Origin: CAYMJO01 sp964391305
Lineage (GTDB): Bacteria > Patescibacteriota > CALEFQ01
Direction: 5' to 3'
NCBI GenBank assembly: GCA_964391305.1
Contig: CAYMJO010000005.1
Coordinates: 1 to 32,646 of the forward strand
DNA: 32,646 nt
In this document: one piece after another, positions 7,303 to 12,963 of the stretch
Position numbering within the stretch: position 1 is the first letter of the stretch
How the letters are laid out: every line of letters begins with the position of its first letter
Made by a program: the position numbers and the translations under genes
Notes under the pieces: model-generated
The model's database searches: none
The model's input: only the letters and a program-made list of their open reading frames with translations
Told to the model about the DNA's origin: nothing

Positions 7303-8370
7303 ATGAGATTCATATTCAATGATAATAAAATCAAATCGATACGAGAGATCGAGGCGATCGCAAAAAGACTGCACAGACAGAATAAAAAAGTCATTATGAC
7401 AAACGGGTCTTTTGACCTGCTTCATATCGGACATGTAAGTTTATTGGAGCAGGCAAAATCTTTTGGAGGGATTCTGATTATTGGCATAAATTCTGATAGT
7501 TCTATCAGGCGATACAAAGGTCGCGGCAGGCCTGTCAATAAAGAAAAGTTTCGCGCAAGGATATTGGCATCTTTTGAATGCGTTGATTATGTCGTGGTTT
7601 TCAATGATTTGACGCCGATGAGATTAATTGAAAGAGTAAAGCCGGATATTTTTGTAAAAAGTCCAGAGTACGGAAAAGATTGCGTGGAGGCAAATCTTGT
7701 GAAAAAAATTGGAGGCAAGGTTAAAGTCGCGAATTTTGTAAAAGGTTTTTCATCGAGCGATTTGATAAAAAACATTATAAAATCAGAACAAATGGATGTA
7801 AAACCTGCGGTGTTTTTGGACAGAGACGGAGTTATTAATGTGGAAAAAGATTATTTGTGCAAGCCGAAGGATTTGGAGTTTATCAAAGGGACTGTCAAGG
7901 CTTTGCAAATGCTCACGCGAAGTCCTTATAAGGTCATAATCACAACAGGCCAATCCGGTATTGGCCGCGGCTACTATAAGGAGAAAGATATGAAAAAACT
8001 CCATGATTGGATGTGCTGTCAGCTTGAGAAGAAGAAAGTTGTGATTGATGGTATATATTTTTGCCCGCATTTGGGTAAAGCTGAAAGATATAAAGCGCTT
8101 CCAAAATACAGGCTTGCATGCAAATGCAGAAAGCCAAATACAGGGATGCTTGAACAGGCTGTTTTGGACCACAATATAAATTTGAGCAAGAGCTATGTTA
8201 TTGGAGATAAAACAGCAGATATCGCAACGGGCAGAAATGCGAACACAAAGACTATTTTGGTGAAAACTGGTTATGGAGGAAAAGAAGATAAGGATAGATA
8301 TGACGCTGCGCCGCATTATGTTGCGGAGGATTTATTGGATGCTGTGGAAAATTATATTTTGAAGCATTAA
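7303..8370 (+). CDS. Fused heptose-1-phosphate nucleotidyltransferase (HldE C-domain) and heptose-1,7-bisphosphate phosphatase (GmhB)
   Basis: Two enzymes of ADP-heptose synthesis in one polypeptide. Residues 1-160 are the nucleotidyltransferase domain found at the C-terminus of HldE: NGSFDLLHIGHV contains the HxGH site (41-44), and GFSSSDLIKNI ends the domain. Residues 167-355 are a HAD phosphatase like GmhB: FLDRDGVI with the catalytic Asp pair (173, 175), a zinc site with Cys254, His256, Cys273 and Cys275, and GDKTADI for magnesium. The phosphatase step comes just before the nucleotidyl transfer, so the fusion joins consecutive reactions. An oddity is TTGQSG at 214-219, where GmhB usually has TNQSG. 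A GTG at 7264 would add 13 residues; ATG 7303 is preferred because the domain starts soon after. No good ribosome site precedes either. Confidence 0.9.
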   Translation: MRFIFNDNKIKSIREIEAIAKRLHRQNKKVIMTNGSFDLLHIGHVSLLEQAKSFGGILIIGINSDSSIRRYKGRGRPVNKEKFRARILASFECVDYVVVFNDLTPMRLIERVKPDIFVKSPEYGKDCVEANLVKKIGGKVKVANFVKGFSSSDLIKNIIKSEQMDVKPAVFLDRDGVINVEKDYLCKPKDLEFIKGTVKALQMLTRSPYKVIITTGQSGIGRGYYKEKDMKKLHDWMCCQLEKKKVVIDGIYFCPHLGKAERYKALPKYRLACKCRKPNTGMLEQAVLDHNINLSKSYVIGDKTADIATGRNANTKTILVKTGYGGKEDKDRYDAAPHYVAEDLLDAVENYILKH

Positions 8371-8496
8371 ATTATACTTGTAATATCTGATATTCAAAAC
8401 AAATTCCGGACGCGCAATTCTAATTTTCCAAATTAAATTTAAATATTGTTTCGAATTTGGGACTTCAAGTTTATTCAAAAAGTTTATTCAAACATT

Positions 8497-9084
8497 ATGC
8501 AAAATAAAATTAAAAAAATTTTCAGGCAAAGCGCTGAAGTGAAGAACAAAGCGGCTGAAACTATATCTGATCATGTTGCGAAGGCTGTAAATATGATTTG
8601 CGAAAGCTTTAAAAGCGGCGGCAAGATCATGATTTTTGGCAACGGCGGAAGCGCCGCAGACGCGCAGCATTTCTCCGGCGAGCTTGTAAACAAGTTCAAG
8701 ATTGAGCGCAATCCCCTGCCTGCACTCGCATTGCACGCAGATACGTCTGTCTTGACAGCGATCGCCAATGACGCGGGATATCATCTGACTTTTTCAAAAT
8801 GGATTTCTGCGTTCGGCAAAAAAGGCGATGTTGCGATTGCGATTACGACATCGGACGTTGAGCTTAAAGAAGACGGACATTCTGCCAATATTGCTTACGG
8901 GATTAAAGAGGCGAAGAAACAAGGCATGAAGGTTATCGGGCTTTTGAGCGATAAAAGCGTTGATGTCGTTGAGATGGTCGATCTTCCGATCAAAGCGCCT
9001 TCAAAAGATACGCCGAGGATTCAAGAATGCCATGAGACGATTTTACATATTATTTGCGAGTTGGTTGAAGAAAAGGTGAAGTGA
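8497..9084 (+). CDS. gmhA: Sedoheptulose-7-phosphate (phosphoheptose) isomerase
   Basis: Converts sedoheptulose 7-phosphate into D-glycero-D-manno-heptose 7-phosphate, the first step towards ADP-heptose. A SIS-domain protein: FGNGGSAADAQHFSGEL (residues 47-63) is the phosphate-binding loop of GmhA, followed by LTAIANDAGY and the C-terminal ECHETILHIICELVE helix that supplies active-site residues in this family. The usual short serine/threonine loop is here a longer TTSDVELKEDGHSANI. From ATG 8497 the length is 195 residues, the normal GmhA size; the frame opens further to TTG 8446 but the extra 17 residues are AT-rich intergenic sequence. Ends with TGA, 31 bases before the next gene. Probably cotranscribed with the fusion gene and the kinase. 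Confidence 0.93.
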   Translation: MQNKIKKIFRQSAEVKNKAAETISDHVAKAVNMICESFKSGGKIMIFGNGGSAADAQHFSGELVNKFKIERNPLPALALHADTSVLTAIANDAGYHLTFSKWISAFGKKGDVAIAITTSDVELKEDGHSANIAYGIKEAKKQGMKVIGLLSDKSVDVVEMVDLPIKAPSKDTPRIQECHETILHIICELVEEKVK

Positions 9085-9115
9085 GTTAAACCCGATTTAG
9101 AATTTTTAAAACTTG

Positions 9116-10091
9116 ATGTCAAACTTTTCAAAAATTATATCCAAATTCAAGAACTGCAAGATTCTCGTTGTTGGCGATGTTGTGTTGGATAAATATATAT
9201 GGGGCAAGGTCGAGCGTATCTCTCCTGAAGCTCCGATTCCTGTCGTTCTTGTTGAAAAAGAGACGCATGTTCCGGGCGGCGCGTCAAATACGGCAAACAA
9301 CATCGTGTCTCTTGGCGGCAAGGCGAACATGCTTGGCGTTGTCGGAAGCGATCTCGCGAGAGACATTTTTAAGGAAGAGCTTAAAAAACGTGGCATCAGC
9401 ACTGCGGGCTTGGTAACTGACAGAAACAGGCCGACAATCAAGAAGACTCGCGTGATGGGATATCCGCAGCATCAGATTGTGCGGATAGACAGGGAAAAGA
9501 CGTCTGAATTGGATAACAAAATTAAAAAACTTTTACGAAAAAAGGCAAAAGATCTTGTGAAAGATGTCGATGCCATAGTTATTTCAGATTACAACAAGGG
9601 AACTTTGGATGTTTCGCTTGCGCAGATGCTTGTTTTAAAAGCGAAATCAAAGAAAATTCCGATTGTCGTTGATCCGAAACCTTCGAATAAAGATTGGTAC
9701 ATCGGAGCAACGCTTATCACTCCAAATAAAAAAGAAGCCTTCAAGATGGCTAATGAAGACGCGGAAAAGTTGGATGATGTTGGTGAAATGCTTCTGAAAG
9801 AGCTTGGCGGTATGATTTTGATCACGCGCGGCGAGGAAGGCATGTCTCTTTTTAGAAAAAATAAAAAAGCCCTGCATATTCCCACAAAGGCTCAAGAAGT
9901 TTTCGATGTGAGCGGCGCTGGCGATACGGTCGTTGGTTGCCTCACCCTTGCTCTTGCCGCGGGGGCATCAGTTGAAAATGCCGCGCAACTCGCGAATTAC
10001 GCNNNNNNNNNNNNNNGTTGTCGGCAAAGTCGGGACAGCGACGCTGACATCGAAGGAATTAAAGAAGGCTGTTGAGAACGACAATAATTGA
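9116..10091 (+). CDS. hldE: D-glycero-beta-D-manno-heptose-7-phosphate kinase (HldE N-terminal domain), interrupted by an assembly gap
   Basis: Phosphorylates heptose 7-phosphate to the 1,7-bisphosphate. A PfkB/ribokinase-family protein: VVGDVVLDKYIWG near the N-terminus, the substrate loop PGGASNTANN, and the anion-hole motif DVSGAGDT at about 264-271. It stands alone without the nucleotidyltransferase domain that follows it in enterobacterial HldE; that domain is in the fusion gene upstream. A 14-N gap (10003-10016) breaks the frame: read through with 14 bases, the tail is unrelated and stops at 10075; in the other frame the tail is VVGKVGTATLTSKELKKA, exactly the family ending, stopping with TGA at 10089-10091. 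The true gap is therefore probably not 14 bases; 10 would restore AAGVVVGKVG. ATG 9116 is preferred over TTG 9113. Confidence 0.9.
10003..10016. other. Assembly gap (14 N) inside the heptose kinase gene
   Basis: Fourteen undetermined bases. The frames on the two sides both belong to the same kinase but are offset, so the gap length is probably wrong. The restored protein calls for 3n+1 bases, most simply 10. Confidence 0.95.
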
Positions 10092-10107
10092 GAGAGGGGT
10101 CGGGGGA

Positions 10108-10224
10108 TTAAAGGGGAGATATTGTTATAACTAGAAAATAAATGAGAACTAATATTATTAATAGGCTCTCTATGAAGAGCCCGAAGTCAAAAATATCAAA
10201 ATTTGCTCTTGTTTTTTTCTCCAT
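10108..10224 (-). CDS. Small single-pass membrane protein, 38 residues
   Basis: An unlisted short ORF with the best expression signals in the window. On the minus strand a perfect AAGGAGG (10238-10232) sits 7 bases before ATG 10224, and a promoter TTGACA-16-TAGAAT lies just upstream. The product starts MEKKTRANFDIFDF, then one hydrophobic helix of about 22 residues (roughly 15-36: LFIESLLIILVLIYFLVITI) and ends SPL. The charged, lysine/arginine-bearing N-terminus suggests an N-in orientation. The codons are ordinary. It is convergent with the heptose kinase gene, its stop lying 16 bases from the kinase stop, and divergent from the GT9 gene. No known family recognised. It could be a small regulator or accessory subunit of a membrane enzyme, or a type I toxin-like peptide; none of these is shown. 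Confidence 0.65.
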   Translation of the reverse strand: MEKKTRANFDIFDFGLFIESLLIILVLIYFLVITISPL

Positions 10225-10260
10225 TTTACAACCTCCTTAACCTCTTTACGCTTTCCCGAC

Positions 10261-10348
10261 CCATTTTGGTATTCTAGTGAAAAATAAATATTTGTCAAAT
10301 TATTTGGCTATTTTGGCCGATTTTTTATAAAAAAAGTTGCCAAAATGG
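10261..10348. promoter_or_regulatory. Three CCAAAATRG boxes, putative operator cluster
   Basis: CCAAAATGG occurs on the minus strand at 10261-10269 and on the plus strand at 10340-10348; CCAAAATAG occurs on the minus strand at 10308-10316. The first covers the predicted start of the leftward promoter, the middle one lies between the two promoters, and the third overlaps the -35 of the rightward promoter. Such placement suits a repressor that controls both directions. No regulator gene is seen nearby. Confidence 0.45.
10271..10298 (-). promoter_or_regulatory. Strong sigma70-type promoter for the 38-residue membrane protein
   Basis: On the minus strand a consensus TTGACA (10298-10293), 16 bases, then TAGAAT (10276-10271). 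The predicted start is about 10264, giving a leader of about 40 bases that contains AAGGAGG and then ATG 10224. Confidence 0.65.
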
Positions 10349-10365
10349 TAATTTTGAGCTAGAAT
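10337..10365 (+). promoter_or_regulatory. Sigma70-type promoter for the GT9 operon
   Basis: TTGCCA (10337-10342), 17 bases, then TAGAAT (10360-10365). The predicted start is about 10372. It faces away from the leftward promoter and would transcribe a mini-ORF with a perfect ribosome site and then the GT9 genes. Confidence 0.6.
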
Positions 10366-10394
10366 TAGCGTTATATATATGCAGGAGGAGAAAT

Positions 10395-10418
10395 ATGCGT
10401 TATCGAATCTTATGGTAA
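10395..10418 (+). CDS. Possible leader peptide (7 codons) with a perfect ribosome site
   Basis: AGGAGG (10383-10388) lies 6 bases before ATG 10395, which reads MRYRILW and stops at TAA 10418. It sits just downstream of a good promoter and 137 bases before the GT9 start. An overlapping frame from ATG 10379 gives 18 residues to TAG 10435. It may be a regulatory leader peptide or the stub of a lost gene. Evidence is only the signal strength and position. Confidence 0.3.
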   Translation: MRYRILW

Positions 10419-10445
10419 CGGATGCTCTGTTTTAGTTATGTACGC

Positions 10446-10554
10446 TTTATTCAATTGCAAATTTCAAAGCTTAAATACCAAATTTCAAATGTCAAATTTT
10501 GAAATTTGTCATTTGATTTTTTTTTTGGAATGTGGATTTTGTAATTTGACGTTT
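10446..10554. repeat. AT-rich CAAATTTCAAA repeat region before the first GT9 gene
   Basis: CAAATTTCAAA occurs twice exactly (10458-10468 and 10479-10489), followed by TCAAATGTCAAATT-type and inverse AAATTTGTCATTTG segments. Similar degenerate AAATTT-rich stretches occur upstream of gmhA (about 8396-8470) and before the second GT9 gene (about 11650-11690). An open frame runs through it into the GT9 gene but its translation is low-complexity, so it is treated as non-coding. Confidence 0.5.
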
Positions 10555-11649
10555 ATGAATTTATTGGTCATAGCCGCTTCCGGCATCGGCTGTACAATCA
10601 TGTTTACGCCAACGTTGCGCGCGCTTCGCAAAAAATTTCCGGACGCGAAAATAACTTTTCTCGGGATTTCAAAAGGCTTCGTGATTCCGGTTGAAGGGAG
10701 TAACCTTGTTGACGAAGTTTTGGTTTTTGATTTCAAAAAGGACTCTCTCTTTAATTTTAAAAAAATTTGGGGAAGATTGAAATTTATCCAAAATCTTCGA
10801 AAAAGAAAGTTTGATGTTTCAATTACGGCGTTTCCTTCCAATAAGTGGTTCTTCAATTTCTACGCGTGGATGGTTGGAGCGAAAAAGAGAGTCACGCACT
10901 TTTACAAAACTTCTTCTTTGAAAAATTTGAGTTTTTTACAGAATACAAAGGTGAAAACGGATAAGAATCTGCACGACGTTGACCAAAATTTGAATTTACT
11001 AAAAGCGTTCGGCAAGGTTCCAGAAGTTGACAAGAGCTTGTATTTTCATATTTCAAAAGAAAACGAAGAGTTTGCTAAAAATTTTTTGCAAGAAAGAAAT
11101 TTATTAAGCAAGAAATTGATTGGAATGCATCTTGGCTCAAGCAAAGATTATTCATTCGATGTGAAGCGATGGCCCGAAGAAAATTTTGCGAAGCTGATCG
11201 GACGCATTGAGCGGGAAATGAAAGCGAAGGTTTTGATATTTTCTGAACCAAATGAAAGGAAAGAAATCGAAGAACTTGCGAAAAAGTTTGCAGTATCCCC
11301 CGTCATCGTTTGCGAGGATTTGAAAAATGCCGCGGCAATTATCAAACGTTGTAATACGATGGTTTCGAACGATTCAGGATTGATGCACATTGCCGTTGCC
11401 ATGAAAACACCGGTTGTCGCGATTTTTGGTCCGTCGCATATTACGAGGACGCGTCCGTACACCGACAAGGCGAAAGTTGTTGTAAATGAAGAATGCAATT
11501 CCTGCATGAAGTACCCATTTGCTTCAACGAGTATTAGGATTGTGTGTGATAAAGAAAGAATTTGCCTTGAAGGAATCACCGTGAATGAAGTTTATGATGA
11601 GCTCGCGCATTTTGGCGCATTCAAAAAAATTGACAGAATTACGCATTAA
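10555..11649 (+). CDS. GT9 (heptosyltransferase-family) glycosyltransferase with an altered catalytic motif
   Basis: A 364-residue GT-B protein of the WaaC/WaaF/WaaQ family, which transfers heptose from an ADP-heptose-type donor. The family landmarks are the N-terminal TPTLRALRKKFPDAKITFLG and the donor-side NDSGLMHIAVAMKTPVVAIFGPS, with the usual Cys-containing tail (CNSCMKYPF, later VCDKERICLEGITV). However, the motif normally ending in Asp (GDxxxxTP) reads GIGCTIMFTP: residue 13 is Cys (TGT, 10591-10593). The equivalent Asp is the proposed catalytic base in WaaC. ATG 10555 is chosen because it starts the first beta strand (MNLLVIAASGIG); the frame opens to ATG 10438 across repeat DNA. It is first in a run of three GT9 genes directly downstream of the heptose pathway. 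Confidence 0.88.
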   Translation: MNLLVIAASGIGCTIMFTPTLRALRKKFPDAKITFLGISKGFVIPVEGSNLVDEVLVFDFKKDSLFNFKKIWGRLKFIQNLRKRKFDVSITAFPSNKWFFNFYAWMVGAKKRVTHFYKTSSLKNLSFLQNTKVKTDKNLHDVDQNLNLLKAFGKVPEVDKSLYFHISKENEEFAKNFLQERNLLSKKLIGMHLGSSKDYSFDVKRWPEENFAKLIGRIEREMKAKVLIFSEPNERKEIEELAKKFAVSPVIVCEDLKNAAAIIKRCNTMVSNDSGLMHIAVAMKTPVVAIFGPSHITRTRPYTDKAKVVVNEECNSCMKYPFASTSIRIVCDKERICLEGITVNEVYDELAHFGAFKKIDRITH

Positions 11650-11694
11650 CGAATTTGCGAATTTGTTTTAATTCAAATTGAGTTTTTAAATGAT

Positions 11695-12867
11695 ATGCGA
11701 CGTTATAAGATGAAAGGACGAAAAAAATCGTTTGCTATGCCTCTGGTAAATCTATGCGGCTATCTTGTGTATGGATGGAATCGGATTGGCAGGAGAAATC
11801 TCAAAAAGATTTTTCCGAAGAATATTTTAGTTTTGAGCCTCGATGAAATCGGCGATACTTTACTTGCCACTCCGGCGTTGAAATATTTGCGGGATGCGTT
11901 TCCGAAAGCAAAGATTTTCGTTGCGTGTCGGGATAGAGTTTGCGAAGTCTTGGATGGGAATACTAATGTGGATGAGATTTTAAAAATGGATATGCCGAGA
12001 ATGGGTGTTCCCTCTCTGAAAAGTTATAAAAGAGATTTTTATAGAGTTGAAAGTGTCATCAGGCAAATTTATAAAAAAACCGATGATGTCGATTTTGATC
12101 TTGGCATCGATCTCAAAGCAGACATACGAACGATAAAGATTTTAAAAGATCTTAAGATTCCCGTGCGAGTTTCACAGGCGATTCGTAGCGGCGGTTTCTG
12201 GCTAACGCATGTCGCGCCGTATCTTGGGGAAACTCACGAAGTCATTCGGAAATTGTCGATAGTAAATTTTATAAAAAAAATTAAAGACAAGAGTTATCTG
12301 AAACAGAAGATGAAAATTTTTGTTTCAGATAAAGACAGAAAGAAAGCGCAAGTGGTTTTGGCAACAAATGGGCTTGAAAGAGGAAAGCAATACGTCGTGA
12401 TGCATGCCTTTGCCGGATGGCGGCCGAAGGAATGGCCAAAGGATCGCTTCGCAAAGCTTGCCGATTACATCAGGGAGAAATATGATTTGCGGACAGTTTT
12501 GGTCGGTACGGAGGAAGAGGCAGACGGTATTCTTGAGATACAAGATTTGGCAAAGAGTGTTCCTCTGAATGTTGCGGGGCAGACTACGGTCAAAGAAACG
12601 GCGGCAATCATCGAAGGCGCGAAGTTTTTTGTTGGAAACGATTCTGGTCCAATGCATATCGCGTCTGCGGTGCAGACGCCGACAGTGGCGTTATTTGGAC
12701 AAAATATTCCAAAGAGATACGGGCCATGGCAGAATAAAAGTATTGCTATTTACCATAAGATTGAATGTTCTCCCTGTGAGCAGATTAGATGTGTTAGAAA
12801 ACCGACTTGTATGGAGCTCATAACATTAGATGAAGTCAAAAAAGCGGTTGATAAAATGTTGAGCTGA
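11695..12867 (+). CDS. GT9 (heptosyltransferase-family) glycosyltransferase
   Basis: A 390-residue GT9 protein. A 35-residue basic leader precedes the first strand (NILVLSLDEIGDTLLATPALKYLRDAFPKA), in which the GD motif is intact. The middle has HAFAGWRPKEWPKDRFAKLADYI, the acceptor/donor hinge typical of the family, and the C-terminal domain has NDSGPMHIASAVQTPTVALFGQ. The tail holds CSPCEQIRCVRKPTCMELITLDEV, a Cys cluster shared by all four GT9 proteins here. The likely job is addition of a heptose or similar sugar to a glycan in the cytoplasm. The basic leader could aid membrane association. ATG 11695 follows the previous gene by 45 bases of AT-rich DNA, with no strong ribosome site. Ends in TGA. 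Confidence 0.9.
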   Translation: MRRYKMKGRKKSFAMPLVNLCGYLVYGWNRIGRRNLKKIFPKNILVLSLDEIGDTLLATPALKYLRDAFPKAKIFVACRDRVCEVLDGNTNVDEILKMDMPRMGVPSLKSYKRDFYRVESVIRQIYKKTDDVDFDLGIDLKADIRTIKILKDLKIPVRVSQAIRSGGFWLTHVAPYLGETHEVIRKLSIVNFIKKIKDKSYLKQKMKIFVSDKDRKKAQVVLATNGLERGKQYVVMHAFAGWRPKEWPKDRFAKLADYIREKYDLRTVLVGTEEEADGILEIQDLAKSVPLNVAGQTTVKETAAIIEGAKFFVGNDSGPMHIASAVQTPTVALFGQNIPKRYGPWQNKSIAIYHKIECSPCEQIRCVRKPTCMELITLDEVKKAVDKMLS

Positions 12868-12885
12868 TATATTTTATTTTTTACT

Positions 12886-12948
12886 GAACTTATTTAGAGT
12901 TTTCTCTGTTTTTCTCGGCTAAAATACAAAAACTTTAGATGGATTCAA
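12886..12948. repeat. Duplicated leader element, copy 2
   Basis: Resembles 2938-3000. GAACTTATTTAGAGTTTTCT is identical to copy 1 apart from one inserted T. AGTTTT (12898-12903) is complementary to AAAACT (12929-12934), so the stem of copy 1 is kept although the sequence between has changed. It lies 15 bases before the start of the next gene, whereas copy 1 is about 190 bases before its gene. Confidence 0.5.
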
Positions 12949-12963
12949 AGAGTTAGAATTTTG

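Noticed and set aside
10164..10181. GGCTCT/AGAGCC hairpin as a terminator
   Set aside because: It lies inside the 38-residue ORF, the stem is only 6 bp and no T run follows.
10438..10554. Open frame extending the first GT9 protein by 39 residues
   Set aside because: The extension is translated AT-rich repeat DNA; the family's first strand begins at ATG 10555.
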